DNA of 43,126 nucleotides from NCBI GenBank assembly GCA_905480485.1, contig CAJQQM010000113.1, positions 1 through 43,126 on the forward strand, given 5' to 3'. The position numbers were made by a program, and so were the translations under genes. The stretch is from an uncultured Aureispira sp. GTDB taxonomy: Bacteria > Bacteroidota > Bacteroidia > Chitinophagales > Saprospiraceae. The stretch's first letter is position 1. Each line of letters opens with the position of its first letter. The notes under the pieces are model-generated. The model was not told the DNA's origin. It searched no databases and worked only from the letters and a program-made list of their open reading frames with translations. This document shows positions 16,157-23,371 of the stretch, piece after piece.

Positions 16157-16493
16157 CTATAAACAATTGGTTAATGTTGTATTAGCGCACAAAAGTACAA
16201 TAATTTATAGAAGAGAGAAAATTAGTTGTCTGAAAGCTCGCTTTTTAACGAAAGATTATGAAGAATTTTCAGGCATATAATACAGCGCTTCGTAGCGCCA
16301 AGAAATAAAAAACAAGGCAAATCGACAATGACTTTTTGTGGGTTAAAACCTCCAATATCTCTTTAAACTCCTCAACAAAAAAAAAGAGTTGTTTTTTGTA
16401 GAAAACGACTAATTGTGGGGAGCAGAACATCCAAATAACGAAAGTCGTCGTTTAATTAAGTAGTATTAATTCCATAATAAATCTTTTTGATAC
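16157..16493. other. 337-bp intergenic region
   Basis: This divergent gap holds the permease -7 box (16190-16197, minus) and a compact hairpin GCGCT-TCGT-AGCGC (16285-16298). An AAACGAC/GTCGTTT pair (16403-16409 and 16447-16453) lies close to the next plus-strand gene. No gene or RNA family is recognised. Confidence 0.6.
16190..16197 (-). promoter_or_regulatory. -7 box of the permease-adaptor pair
   Basis: The minus strand reads TACTTTTG, an exact TAnnTTTG match, about 34 bp before the permease ATG. No clear TTG is seen at -33. Confidence 0.45.
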
Positions 16494-16856
16494 ATGAATA
16501 AACAATTTTTGTTAAATGAATGCCCAAGAATTTTGTTTTTATTACAGCCCGATGGCTTTCAATTGATGTTTGAACAAAGCATGAACCATATGGTTTTTTA
16601 TGCCTACAGCGATATTCAATATATTGAATTAAAAAGAGGGTGGTTTCCACGTTTCGCTACGTACATGCGGGCTTTAACATGGGTTCTAAATGGTGTCCCC
16701 TACTTTCCGGATGCCGCAAGCTGCAATACATCAAGCTTGCATATTCAATTCAAAAAAAACATTCTTCTGTTGAATATTACTAGTATTTCGATGGCAAAAA
16801 AAGCTAAAGAATTCAAACAATTGCTCGAAATAAAGCGTGCTGCATCCCTTGCTTGA
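16494..16856 (+). CDS. small soluble protein of unknown function, PH-like fold suspected
   Basis: A 120-residue protein with no signal or membrane helix. It alternates short strands (RILFLLQPDGFQLMF, HMVFYAYSDIQYIELK, SLHIQFKKNILLLNI) and closes with one helix (MAKKAKEFKQLLEIK). This strands-then-helix plan is like bacterial PH domains, but the assignment is inference. A middle loop contains RGWFPRF and NGVPYFPDA. It stands alone with no clear partner. An antiparallel open frame overlaps its 3' part (see remnant). Confidence 0.5.
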   Translation: MNKQFLLNECPRILFLLQPDGFQLMFEQSMNHMVFYAYSDIQYIELKRGWFPRFATYMRALTWVLNGVPYFPDAASCNTSSLHIQFKKNILLLNITSISMAKKAKEFKQLLEIKRAASLA

Positions 16857-17068
16857 ATCGACAGAATTAAAGGATACTGTAAGTAGTTTTTTCCTAGTCC
16901 GTCTATTCCTTCTTCTAATTTTAAGGCCATCTTTTGTGCATCGAATCGTTTGGTAAACCCAGTGAAATATTTGCCGTTTAATGGGGCTAAAGCAGCATTA
17001 AGGGAGGTGGTGTAGATTACAACAAGACTTTTGCTTATGAGTAAGTTTTTGTAGATTACAAAAAAAAA
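16857..17068 (-). pseudogene. possible remnant of an unidentified gene
   Basis: On the minus strand a frame is open from 17068 (stop at 17069-17071) down to 16745. In the part not covered by the plus-strand gene its translation looks like real protein, for example LAPLNGKYFTGFTKRF and KMALKLEEGIDGLGKNYL, while the opposite strand gives the Pro/Ser-rich text typical of shadows. There is no early ATG (the first is at 16930) and no signal. A 12-bp direct repeat (TGTAGATTACAA, 17011-17022 and 17050-17061) sits in the upstream part. I do not recognise the protein. It may be a decayed gene fragment or chance. Confidence 0.3.
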
Positions 17069-17155
17069 TTAAACCTAAAATATGCCTAAAATAAGGACAT
17101 TGATTTAACTTACATTAAGGCTAATACCTTAGAAAAACACAATAAAACCTGTCTT

Positions 17156-17737
17156 TTATTTGATTAAGGCTGATTGTACTTCTTTTTCCAGTACATCTTG
17201 CCAATTATCGCCTAAGCGAGCATTTAGCCGACTCAAATATTGCGCACTTTTCTCTAGCTTAGTCTGTAAGGATTTGTCGGGCGATTGACTAATGTCACAA
17301 CCCAAGAAAACAGCTTTATAATGTATTCCCCATTTTTTTGCTAGCGTTTCTTTGGCTTCAAAATAAGCTATATTAGGCCTTCCTTGCACAATTTCTAGCC
17401 ATACTGCCGTATCCTTGGCAAAAACCGTACGATTCATCTCTTTGCCTACGTCCAATCGAAAGATTGATTGCCAATCTTCCCCTCTTTTCTGGGCTATTTT
17501 TTTAAAATATAATGCATTACTCTTTTCAATAGCTGCCTGTTTTTTTTGTGTTTTCTCCGACATGATACAACCGGCAAATATTGCCTTATAGTTCAAACCC
17601 CATTGTTGTGCTGTCGCTTTTTTTGCGTCTATGTACCCCTTCATTGGTTTACCCAAAATATAGTCTTCCCATGTATCTTGAGCATGGATAGAAAGGGCGT
17701 AAAATAGTATTGTTATGGCTAGTGAAGTAGTTTTCAT
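17156..17737 (-). CDS. exported protein with two copies of an unrecognised ~80-aa domain
   Basis: A 193-residue protein with a signal peptide (1-19, ending SIHAQ). The mature part is two tandem copies of one domain, about 21-100 and 110-190. Each copy has W, then GKP or GRP, then AK, A, QWG or KWG, YKAIF or YKAVF, GC, a linker, EK, and a C-terminal GEDWQ or GDNWQ. Each copy keeps a single cysteine after Phe-x-Gly, the only cysteines of the mature chain. Family not recognised. It is a single gene with gaps on both sides. Confidence 0.75.
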   Translation of the reverse strand: MKTTSLAITILFYALSIHAQDTWEDYILGKPMKGYIDAKKATAQQWGLNYKAIFAGCIMSEKTQKKQAAIEKSNALYFKKIAQKRGEDWQSIFRLDVGKEMNRTVFAKDTAVWLEIVQGRPNIAYFEAKETLAKKWGIHYKAVFLGCDISQSPDKSLQTKLEKSAQYLSRLNARLGDNWQDVLEKEVQSALIK

Positions 17738-17998
17738 AATATGTAGTTTAATGAGGTTTCACAAGATATAAATCAAATCTTATGCCAATCAAAATTTCAG
17801 GCACTTCTAATCCAATAGCAGGTATTCATATAGGGTGCATCGAGTTGTGAGTAGACAACTTCCAAGCTAAATTTAAAAATCAAAATAGGGATATTGTACC
17901 TTTGTATGGTAGGCTATCCTTAAGAAATTGTTCAGGGTGCTATTACGATGCCTTTGTACCAAACAAAATTAAGTACCTTAGTAGGATGTTCGTTGCTG

Positions 17999-19630
17999 TT
18001 ATAATGGAAAATAATAATAAGCAGCACCGTCTTTTATTTCCATATCCATCACCCGAGGCCAGTTAGAGGGAATCAACTTTTCTTCCCACCGTTCAAAATC
18101 TTTTAATAAAGATTGTACCTTTTTGGGATGCAGTTGTGCTAGGTTCTTTTTTTCAGCCTTATCTTCTTGGATATTGTATAAAACCGTTTGGTCAGAATGG
18201 TCATCACGAATCAATTTCCAAGGCCCTTTTCGTACCGCTTTGTGTGTTTCAGAGCGCCAAAACAAAGACTCATGTGGTTGCTGTTTAGCAATCAAAGTGC
18301 TGTCAGTCCAAAAAGGAATTAGGTTTACTCCATCGTATTCTCTGTCTTTTGGCAATTTGATTTGACTCACTGTGGCTACTGTAGCAAGGATGTCAAGGGC
18401 ACTAACGGGCTTATTATAAACCATTCCCTCGGGAAGTTGACCTTTCCATTGCATCAGGTAAGGCACGCGAATTCCTCCTTCAAAATTAGACATTTTTCCA
18501 CCTTTAAACGGACTGTTATCGGCAGCTTTCGTATAGGTAGCCCCACCGTTATCACTCAAAAATATTATAAGGGTGTTTTCTTCGAGACCCAATTCTTTTA
18601 AGTTGTTGGTAATACTGCCTACTGCATCATCTAAGGCATGAATCATCGCGTAATAAACCCGCTTTTTAGGATCGTTTACATGGCTATAAAGATCGTAATA
18701 TTTTTGAGTTGCCTGAAAGGGAGTATGAGGTGCCGAAAAAGGAACATAAGCAAAAAAGGCTTGGTCTTGATGCTGTTTTATCCAGGCATTTGTTTCTTGT
18801 GCAATTCTGTCCGTTAAGTATTCATTTTCGTTTACAATAGAGTCATTGATTCGAATGGCACAATTTCCAGTCCTTGCTTTTGACCAAATGTGCGGGTCAG
18901 AAAAGTCATCCAATCTCTGATTTACGACTTTTTTGTTATCAACGGGGGCATACAAACTAAATGCTTCATAAAAGCCATAATGATAATCAAACCCTCGGTT
19001 GATAGGCAAGGCGGTAGTGTTATAGCCCAAATGCCATTTGCCAAAAGCAGCAGTGGCATAGCCTTTAGTTTTGAGCAATTCGGATAAAAGTATTTCGGTA
19101 GGTGGCACACCCTGCTTGTGCATATCTTCAAAGGTGGGAATAGCCCAATCGCTGTGTTGTGCTACTTTCCAGTCTCCGGTGTTCAGCAAATTAGCGTATA
19201 CAAAATATTCTAATCTGTTTTTAGGGTATCGTTCGTGTATATTAATTTCGAAACCAAAGCGTTGTTGGTATCGTCCGGTGAGTAAGCCTGCCCTTGAAGG
19301 TGCACAAATAGGTGAACTAATATATCCTTCGGTACAGCGAACGCCATTTTTTGCAATGTTGTCAATATTTGTGGTAAGTACATGTTCTCCTCCATAGGCC
19401 GAAACATCCATAACACTCAAATCGTCGGCAAGAATTAAGATAATATTGGGGATCGGCGTACTATCTAACCGAGGCTGTTGTTGTTGGATAAAGGCTTTCC
19501 TAAACGCTATTTTTTGTTGGTCAAAACTTATTGCATACTTCGGATTTCCGAGCGGCCAAAGGCCATAAACTAAAAGTGTAGCTATTGGAATGAATGCAAT
19601 AGCTATCTTTTTTTGAGTACTTGGTTTCAT
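17999..19630 (-). CDS. sulfatase (formylglycine-dependent, type I)
   Basis: Hydrolyses sulfate esters, probably from sulfated glycans, in the periplasm or on the surface. The 543-residue protein has a membrane anchor or signal (about 8-26), and the sulfatase fold starts at IPNIILILADD (metal-binding Asp69, Asp70). The formylglycine motif is CAPSR (109-113), in which Cys109 is the residue to be oxidised, followed by LLTGR. The calcium site continues with FLSDNGG and PFKGGK. The C-terminal subdomain ends with a KxDxAEKKNLA-type motif. It starts 14 bp after a peroxiredoxin-like gene. No sulfatase-modifying enzyme gene is visible here. Confidence 0.93.
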   Translation of the reverse strand: MKPSTQKKIAIAFIPIATLLVYGLWPLGNPKYAISFDQQKIAFRKAFIQQQQPRLDSTPIPNIILILADDLSVMDVSAYGGEHVLTTNIDNIAKNGVRCTEGYISSPICAPSRAGLLTGRYQQRFGFEINIHERYPKNRLEYFVYANLLNTGDWKVAQHSDWAIPTFEDMHKQGVPPTEILLSELLKTKGYATAAFGKWHLGYNTTALPINRGFDYHYGFYEAFSLYAPVDNKKVVNQRLDDFSDPHIWSKARTGNCAIRINDSIVNENEYLTDRIAQETNAWIKQHQDQAFFAYVPFSAPHTPFQATQKYYDLYSHVNDPKKRVYYAMIHALDDAVGSITNNLKELGLEENTLIIFLSDNGGATYTKAADNSPFKGGKMSNFEGGIRVPYLMQWKGQLPEGMVYNKPVSALDILATVATVSQIKLPKDREYDGVNLIPFWTDSTLIAKQQPHESLFWRSETHKAVRKGPWKLIRDDHSDQTVLYNIQEDKAEKKNLAQLHPKKVQSLLKDFERWEEKLIPSNWPRVMDMEIKDGAAYYYFPL

Positions 19631-19644
19631 GAAAGATGATTCAA

Positions 19645-20166
19645 TTAAGTCTTGTATGCAAAATCTGCAATCGCAAGATAATCGGGGCGTTCAGCAGCCG
19701 ATTTGTGAATGAAGGAGTTGATAATTTCTCCTTTTTGGATAAGAAAAATACCTGGCATTTGTTTGACATTACCATAGGCCGCGTTCACATCACTCGTGAA
19801 TTTAAGGCTGGCTAATCTAGTCCAGATTTTTAGGCCATAAAGCTCTCTAAAACTACCTTTTTGCAAACCAAAATATTCATACAAAGACATATCGGGATCA
19901 GAAATGTGCTCTTCTCCTTTCAAGCCGAATTTTTCTAGGTATATATCCCCATAATTTTCTTCAGCAAGATGTACAAATACAAGCTTTATTTTCCGTTGGT
20001 CTAATTCAGTTTTAATATCAGATACATCGTCTAAAGCTTCTCTACAAAAGGCACATCCAAACTGACGAAGAAAAACCAACATCACACAATTTTGCTCAGC
20101 AATAGACCTTAAGTCGTTGCCTTCGTTTGTGAAAATGGCCTCTAGTAATTCTAGGTCAAGCGTCAT
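19645..20166 (-). CDS. peroxiredoxin-like (AhpC/TSA-2) thioredoxin-fold protein
   Basis: A 173-residue thioredoxin-fold protein of the AhpC/TSA_2 type (peroxiredoxin-like). The active-site region reads LRQFGCAFCREALDDV with CxxC at Cys38/Cys41, followed by a strand LVFVHLAEE, the DPDMSLYEYFGL segment and GIFLIQKGEIINSF near the end. No signal peptide, so probably cytosolic. It is the upstream gene of a pair with the sulfatase (14-bp gap). Function beyond thiol redox chemistry is unknown. A SelL-type protein is the nearest alternative. Confidence 0.8.
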   Translation of the reverse strand: MTLDLELLEAIFTNEGNDLRSIAEQNCVMLVFLRQFGCAFCREALDDVSDIKTELDQRKIKLVFVHLAEENYGDIYLEKFGLKGEEHISDPDMSLYEYFGLQKGSFRELYGLKIWTRLASLKFTSDVNAAYGNVKQMPGIFLIQKGEIINSFIHKSAAERPDYLAIADFAYKT

Positions 20167-20670
20167 AAAGAAAAATTTTGTTTACTTTTGTTAGAAATTA
20201 TTTTCTATTAAACAAATTATTTGATGGAATATTCAACCAACAAAACCTAATCATAGAAACATAAAAAAATAAAAATGGTTTAATTAGTTGGTTTGTGTTG
20301 TATGTAATTAACTAGGATATAAATATAAGAAAAGAATGATAGCATTTCTTATTTTTATGTGGTATTATTTATTTTGTTTTTGACAAAAAAAACCTAAAAT
20401 TAGTACTGTTGAGCCGTTTTAATATTGCTTTCATCTTTCCTAAAGATAGCTTAGAGGCGTTTTTTATCTATTTTTTATTTCCTTAAAACGAGAGGTGATT
20501 TGGCAAAGTAGGGGCTATTTTTTTTATTGATTTTATGTTTTTATTAACAATTTAACCACTATAATTATCATGATTATTTGTAAAATTAACCATTTAATTA
20601 TTCAATTTACTATTTAAAAATAGTAATTACTACAGGGTTATTATATTGCTATACTATTTAAATATTTACT
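20167..20670. other. 504-bp AT-rich divergent intergenic region
   Basis: This AT-rich stretch separates the minus-strand peroxiredoxin-sulfatase pair from the plus-strand DUF885 gene and must hold promoters for both. One inverted repeat is visible, ACTATTT-AA-AAATAGT (20609-20624), 46 bp before the plus-strand ATG. No gene, RNA family or clear TAnnTTTG box was identified. Confidence 0.6.
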
Positions 20671-22380
20671 ATGAAAAAGTGCTCTTTTTTGTTGCTGCTC
20701 AGTTTTAATGTTTTGCTTACCTCAGCTCAAACATCCACTCCTGTTGTTAGTGAATTGTATGATTTTATGATACAACTTAAAGCGGATTTTGGTTCTTTGA
20801 GTAGGTTTTATACAGTTGTTTATGCCCCTCAGCGAAGTCAACGTTTTATTGATTTTTTTGAACAAAAACAACAGCGTTTACAAGGGTTCGATTTTGATGC
20901 ATTATCCGTGAACGGGCAAGTTGATTACACAATGACCCAGCAATATATCAACGATAAACAGTATCAATATGTGGCTCAGTTACAACAGTATAATAGCTTA
21001 GTTGAGTGGGTTGATGCTGCTGATGTTATCTATGAGTTAGAGGCAAAAAGACGCCGAGGCCACCTTATGCAAGGGCAGCTTATTGCCGAAAAGCTAACTG
21101 TGGTAGCCCATAATATCCAAGAGGTTTCTACACGACTAATACAAGAAGATGTTCGTTTTGTTCGAGACGAGGCTATACGTGCTAAAAGAATTTTGTTAGG
21201 TCAACAAAAAGCGCTTAGGTCTGTCTACAGCTTTTATGAAAATTACGATCCTAACTTTACTTGGTGGGTAGAAAAGCCCTATCTCTTAGTAGACGATTTA
21301 CTCGGTCAATATGCTAGCTTGATTCGAAATCAGGTGGATAGTGCCTCTATGCATGCCGATGACGGTAGTGGGATAATTGGACGGCCTATAGGAAAAAAAG
21401 AACTATTACGTCAACTTAAAAAAGAAATGATTCCTTATGGGCCCGATGAACTAGTGGCAATTGCGAACAAAGAATTTGCATGGTGCGATTCTTTGTTACT
21501 GATAGCAAGTGCAAAAATGGGTTTTGGTACAGATTGGAGGGCCGCACAAGAACAGGTAAAACAATCTTTTGTACCACCTGGACAGCAACCGCAGATGATG
21601 CTTCAACTGTACAAAACCTCAGTAGAGTTTCTCAAAGATAAAGAACTGATTTCGATTCCTCCTTTGGCAGAAGAAACTTGGAGGATGTCAATGATTAGTC
21701 CCGAAAGACAACTCATTAGTCCTTTCTTCTTAGGAGGTGAGTTGCTGCAGATTTCATATCCGACCAAAGATATGAATCACGAAGACAAAATGATGTCAAT
21801 GCGGGGCAACAATCCGCATTTTGCCAAGGCCGTTATACACCACGAGTTAATAGCGGGGCATCATCTACAGTTTTATATGAACGAACGCAACAAAAGTTAC
21901 AGAAATTTTTACACTCCTTTTTGGACAGAGGGTTGGGCTTTGTATTGGGAAATGTTGTTGTGGGATAAAGGATTTGCTGAAGGGCCTGAAGATGAGATAG
22001 GCATGTTGTTTTGGCGTATGCACCGTTGTGCACGGATCATTTTTTCGCTGAATTATCATCTTGGTAAGTGGACACCACAGCAATGTATCGATTTTTTGGT
22101 AGATCGTGTAGGGCACGAACGGGCAAATGCCGAAGGAGAAGTTCGACGTTCTTTTACAGGTGGCTACGGACCTTTGTATCAAATTGCCTATATGGTAGGA
22201 GGGCTTCAATTTAGAGCACTACATCAACAGTTAGTTGTTGAAGGCAAATGGACAGACATGGATTTTCACGATGCCGTTCTCAAAGAAAATGCCATGCCGG
22301 TTGAAATGTTACGGGCCATATTAACCCAACAAAAACTAGAAGAAAAATTCGAAACTAAATGGCGTTTTTATAAATACTAG
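20671..22380 (+). CDS. DUF885 family metallopeptidase-like protein
   Basis: A 569-residue exported protein with a signal peptide (1-19, ending TSAQ). It matches DUF885, a group of probable zinc carboxypeptidase-like proteins. The metal motif is HELIAGHHL (His391, Glu392, His397, His398), the family's HE-x3-GHH box, with a downstream acidic residue in WTEGWALYWEM (Glu420). A conserved block GEVRRSFTGG and a C-terminal part PVEMLRAILTQQKLEE follow. It is full-length with no frameshift. It converges with the MORN-like lipoprotein gene. Substrate unknown. Confidence 0.85.
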   Translation: MKKCSFLLLLSFNVLLTSAQTSTPVVSELYDFMIQLKADFGSLSRFYTVVYAPQRSQRFIDFFEQKQQRLQGFDFDALSVNGQVDYTMTQQYINDKQYQYVAQLQQYNSLVEWVDAADVIYELEAKRRRGHLMQGQLIAEKLTVVAHNIQEVSTRLIQEDVRFVRDEAIRAKRILLGQQKALRSVYSFYENYDPNFTWWVEKPYLLVDDLLGQYASLIRNQVDSASMHADDGSGIIGRPIGKKELLRQLKKEMIPYGPDELVAIANKEFAWCDSLLLIASAKMGFGTDWRAAQEQVKQSFVPPGQQPQMMLQLYKTSVEFLKDKELISIPPLAEETWRMSMISPERQLISPFFLGGELLQISYPTKDMNHEDKMMSMRGNNPHFAKAVIHHELIAGHHLQFYMNERNKSYRNFYTPFWTEGWALYWEMLLWDKGFAEGPEDEIGMLFWRMHRCARIIFSLNYHLGKWTPQQCIDFLVDRVGHERANAEGEVRRSFTGGYGPLYQIAYMVGGLQFRALHQQLVVEGKWTDMDFHDAVLKENAMPVEMLRAILTQQKLEEKFETKWRFYKY

Positions 22381-22381
22381 A

Positions 22382-22420
22382 TTAAAAAGGTGGGTGCTAA
22401 CAAAGCATTGATCTTTTTAA
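22382..22420. terminator. candidate bidirectional hairpin
   Basis: TTAAAAAG (22382-22389) pairs with CTTTTTAA (22413-22420), with an inner GTGC/GCA step, between two convergent genes. It overlaps the stop codon of the minus-strand gene. The long loop makes it a weak candidate. Confidence 0.3.
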
Positions 22421-23265
22421 CGATTGTAATAGCGCAACATAAATTTAGGGTCGATTTTCATAATATCAAAGGTATCGGCGGTACCGATATCATACATGGC
22501 ATCTCTTTCTGTTCCTATATAATAAACGGCAATTTCATTTGATTGCTCGGTAGAAAGGGTAATCTGTGCAAGTTCTTCAGCCAATCTAGCCGAATCTTGA
22601 CGGTATTTCGCTAGCATACTTGCGGTTGTTCTGTCTAATTCATTGTATAAGTCGTTGTATATCTTTATCCCAATTAGTTCACCTTCTCTGTAATAAAAAG
22701 TTTCACTTCGTTTGTTTTGAGGACTGTCGTCGTAATAATCTACCGCACCATTTATTTGTCCATTTTCATAGGCTACTATATCTGTTTTTTTGAGGCCGTT
22801 CTCATGATATTGAATTTCGAATATAACATTGCCATCCATTTTGTCTGAATAATAATACTTGTGCTTCGAATTGCCGTTGTCCCATCTATATATTGTAGAG
22901 TCTACCCGAATACCATTATCGAAATGCGCAACAAGTAGCGTGTCACCTAGAGGACTGTATTTATATTCAATACCATGCAAGCGGTTGTCTTTGAATGGCT
23001 TATCTTCCATTTTGTAAAGGATTCTTCCGGTATTGGCATCTGTCCAATATTTGGTAATATGATAGGTGCTATCCGTGCTTTTGATAGTAACATCACAAAC
23101 CTGCGGTGTAATAGAATTAATCGTTACGACCGTGTCGGGGTATACTTGAATAAGCGATTCGTCTATGAATGGGTTTTTGAAGGGATTACTTGTACAAGAA
23201 ATACAACAACAAATCAGGTACATCCAAAGACTAACCGATCGTAAAGTGCGCAGTGTATGATTCAT
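22417..23265 (-). CDS. lipoprotein with MORN-like repeats
   Basis: A 282-residue protein from ATG at 23265. The open frame reaches back to a TTG at 23289, but the ATG gives a better signal: MNHTLRTLRSVSLWMYLI then CCCISC, with Cys24 the likely lipidation site. The body contains degenerate MORN-variant repeats of the YwqK type (pattern NG..H.YYY / GNVIFEIQYHENGLKK / YENGQINGAVDYYDD / YREGELIGIKIYN). These are beta-hairpin repeats often mislabelled as antitoxins. The C-terminal 70 residues are a helix and a short Tyr/Asp-rich tail. Probably a surface or periplasmic lipoprotein. Function unknown. It lies 106 bp downstream of the YfhO gene. Confidence 0.7.
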   Translation of the reverse strand: MNHTLRTLRSVSLWMYLICCCISCTSNPFKNPFIDESLIQVYPDTVVTINSITPQVCDVTIKSTDSTYHITKYWTDANTGRILYKMEDKPFKDNRLHGIEYKYSPLGDTLLVAHFDNGIRVDSTIYRWDNGNSKHKYYYSDKMDGNVIFEIQYHENGLKKTDIVAYENGQINGAVDYYDDSPQNKRSETFYYREGELIGIKIYNDLYNELDRTTASMLAKYRQDSARLAEELAQITLSTEQSNEIAVYYIGTERDAMYDIGTADTFDIMKIDPKFMLRYYNR

Positions 23266-23371
23266 ATATATACTCGTGTTATATGCCAAGAAAGGGTGCT
23301 TTGCTTTAAAATTGAATTTATCTATATAAATATAATCAATTTCTTCATTTAAAATACATACTACTTCTATT

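Noticed and set aside
16258-16308. 16-codon plus-strand open frame
   Set aside because: Too short to support, with no signal or neighbour context; it contains the GCGCT/AGCGC hairpin.
16456-16650. 64-aa minus-strand frame opposite the 120-aa gene
   Set aside because: Antisense shadow of the plus-strand gene; Cys/His/Arg-rich with no coherent fold.
22417-23265. Antitoxin function for the MORN-like lipoprotein
   Set aside because: The YwqK antitoxin label is a generic name. This protein is exported and lipidated with no toxin gene nearby.
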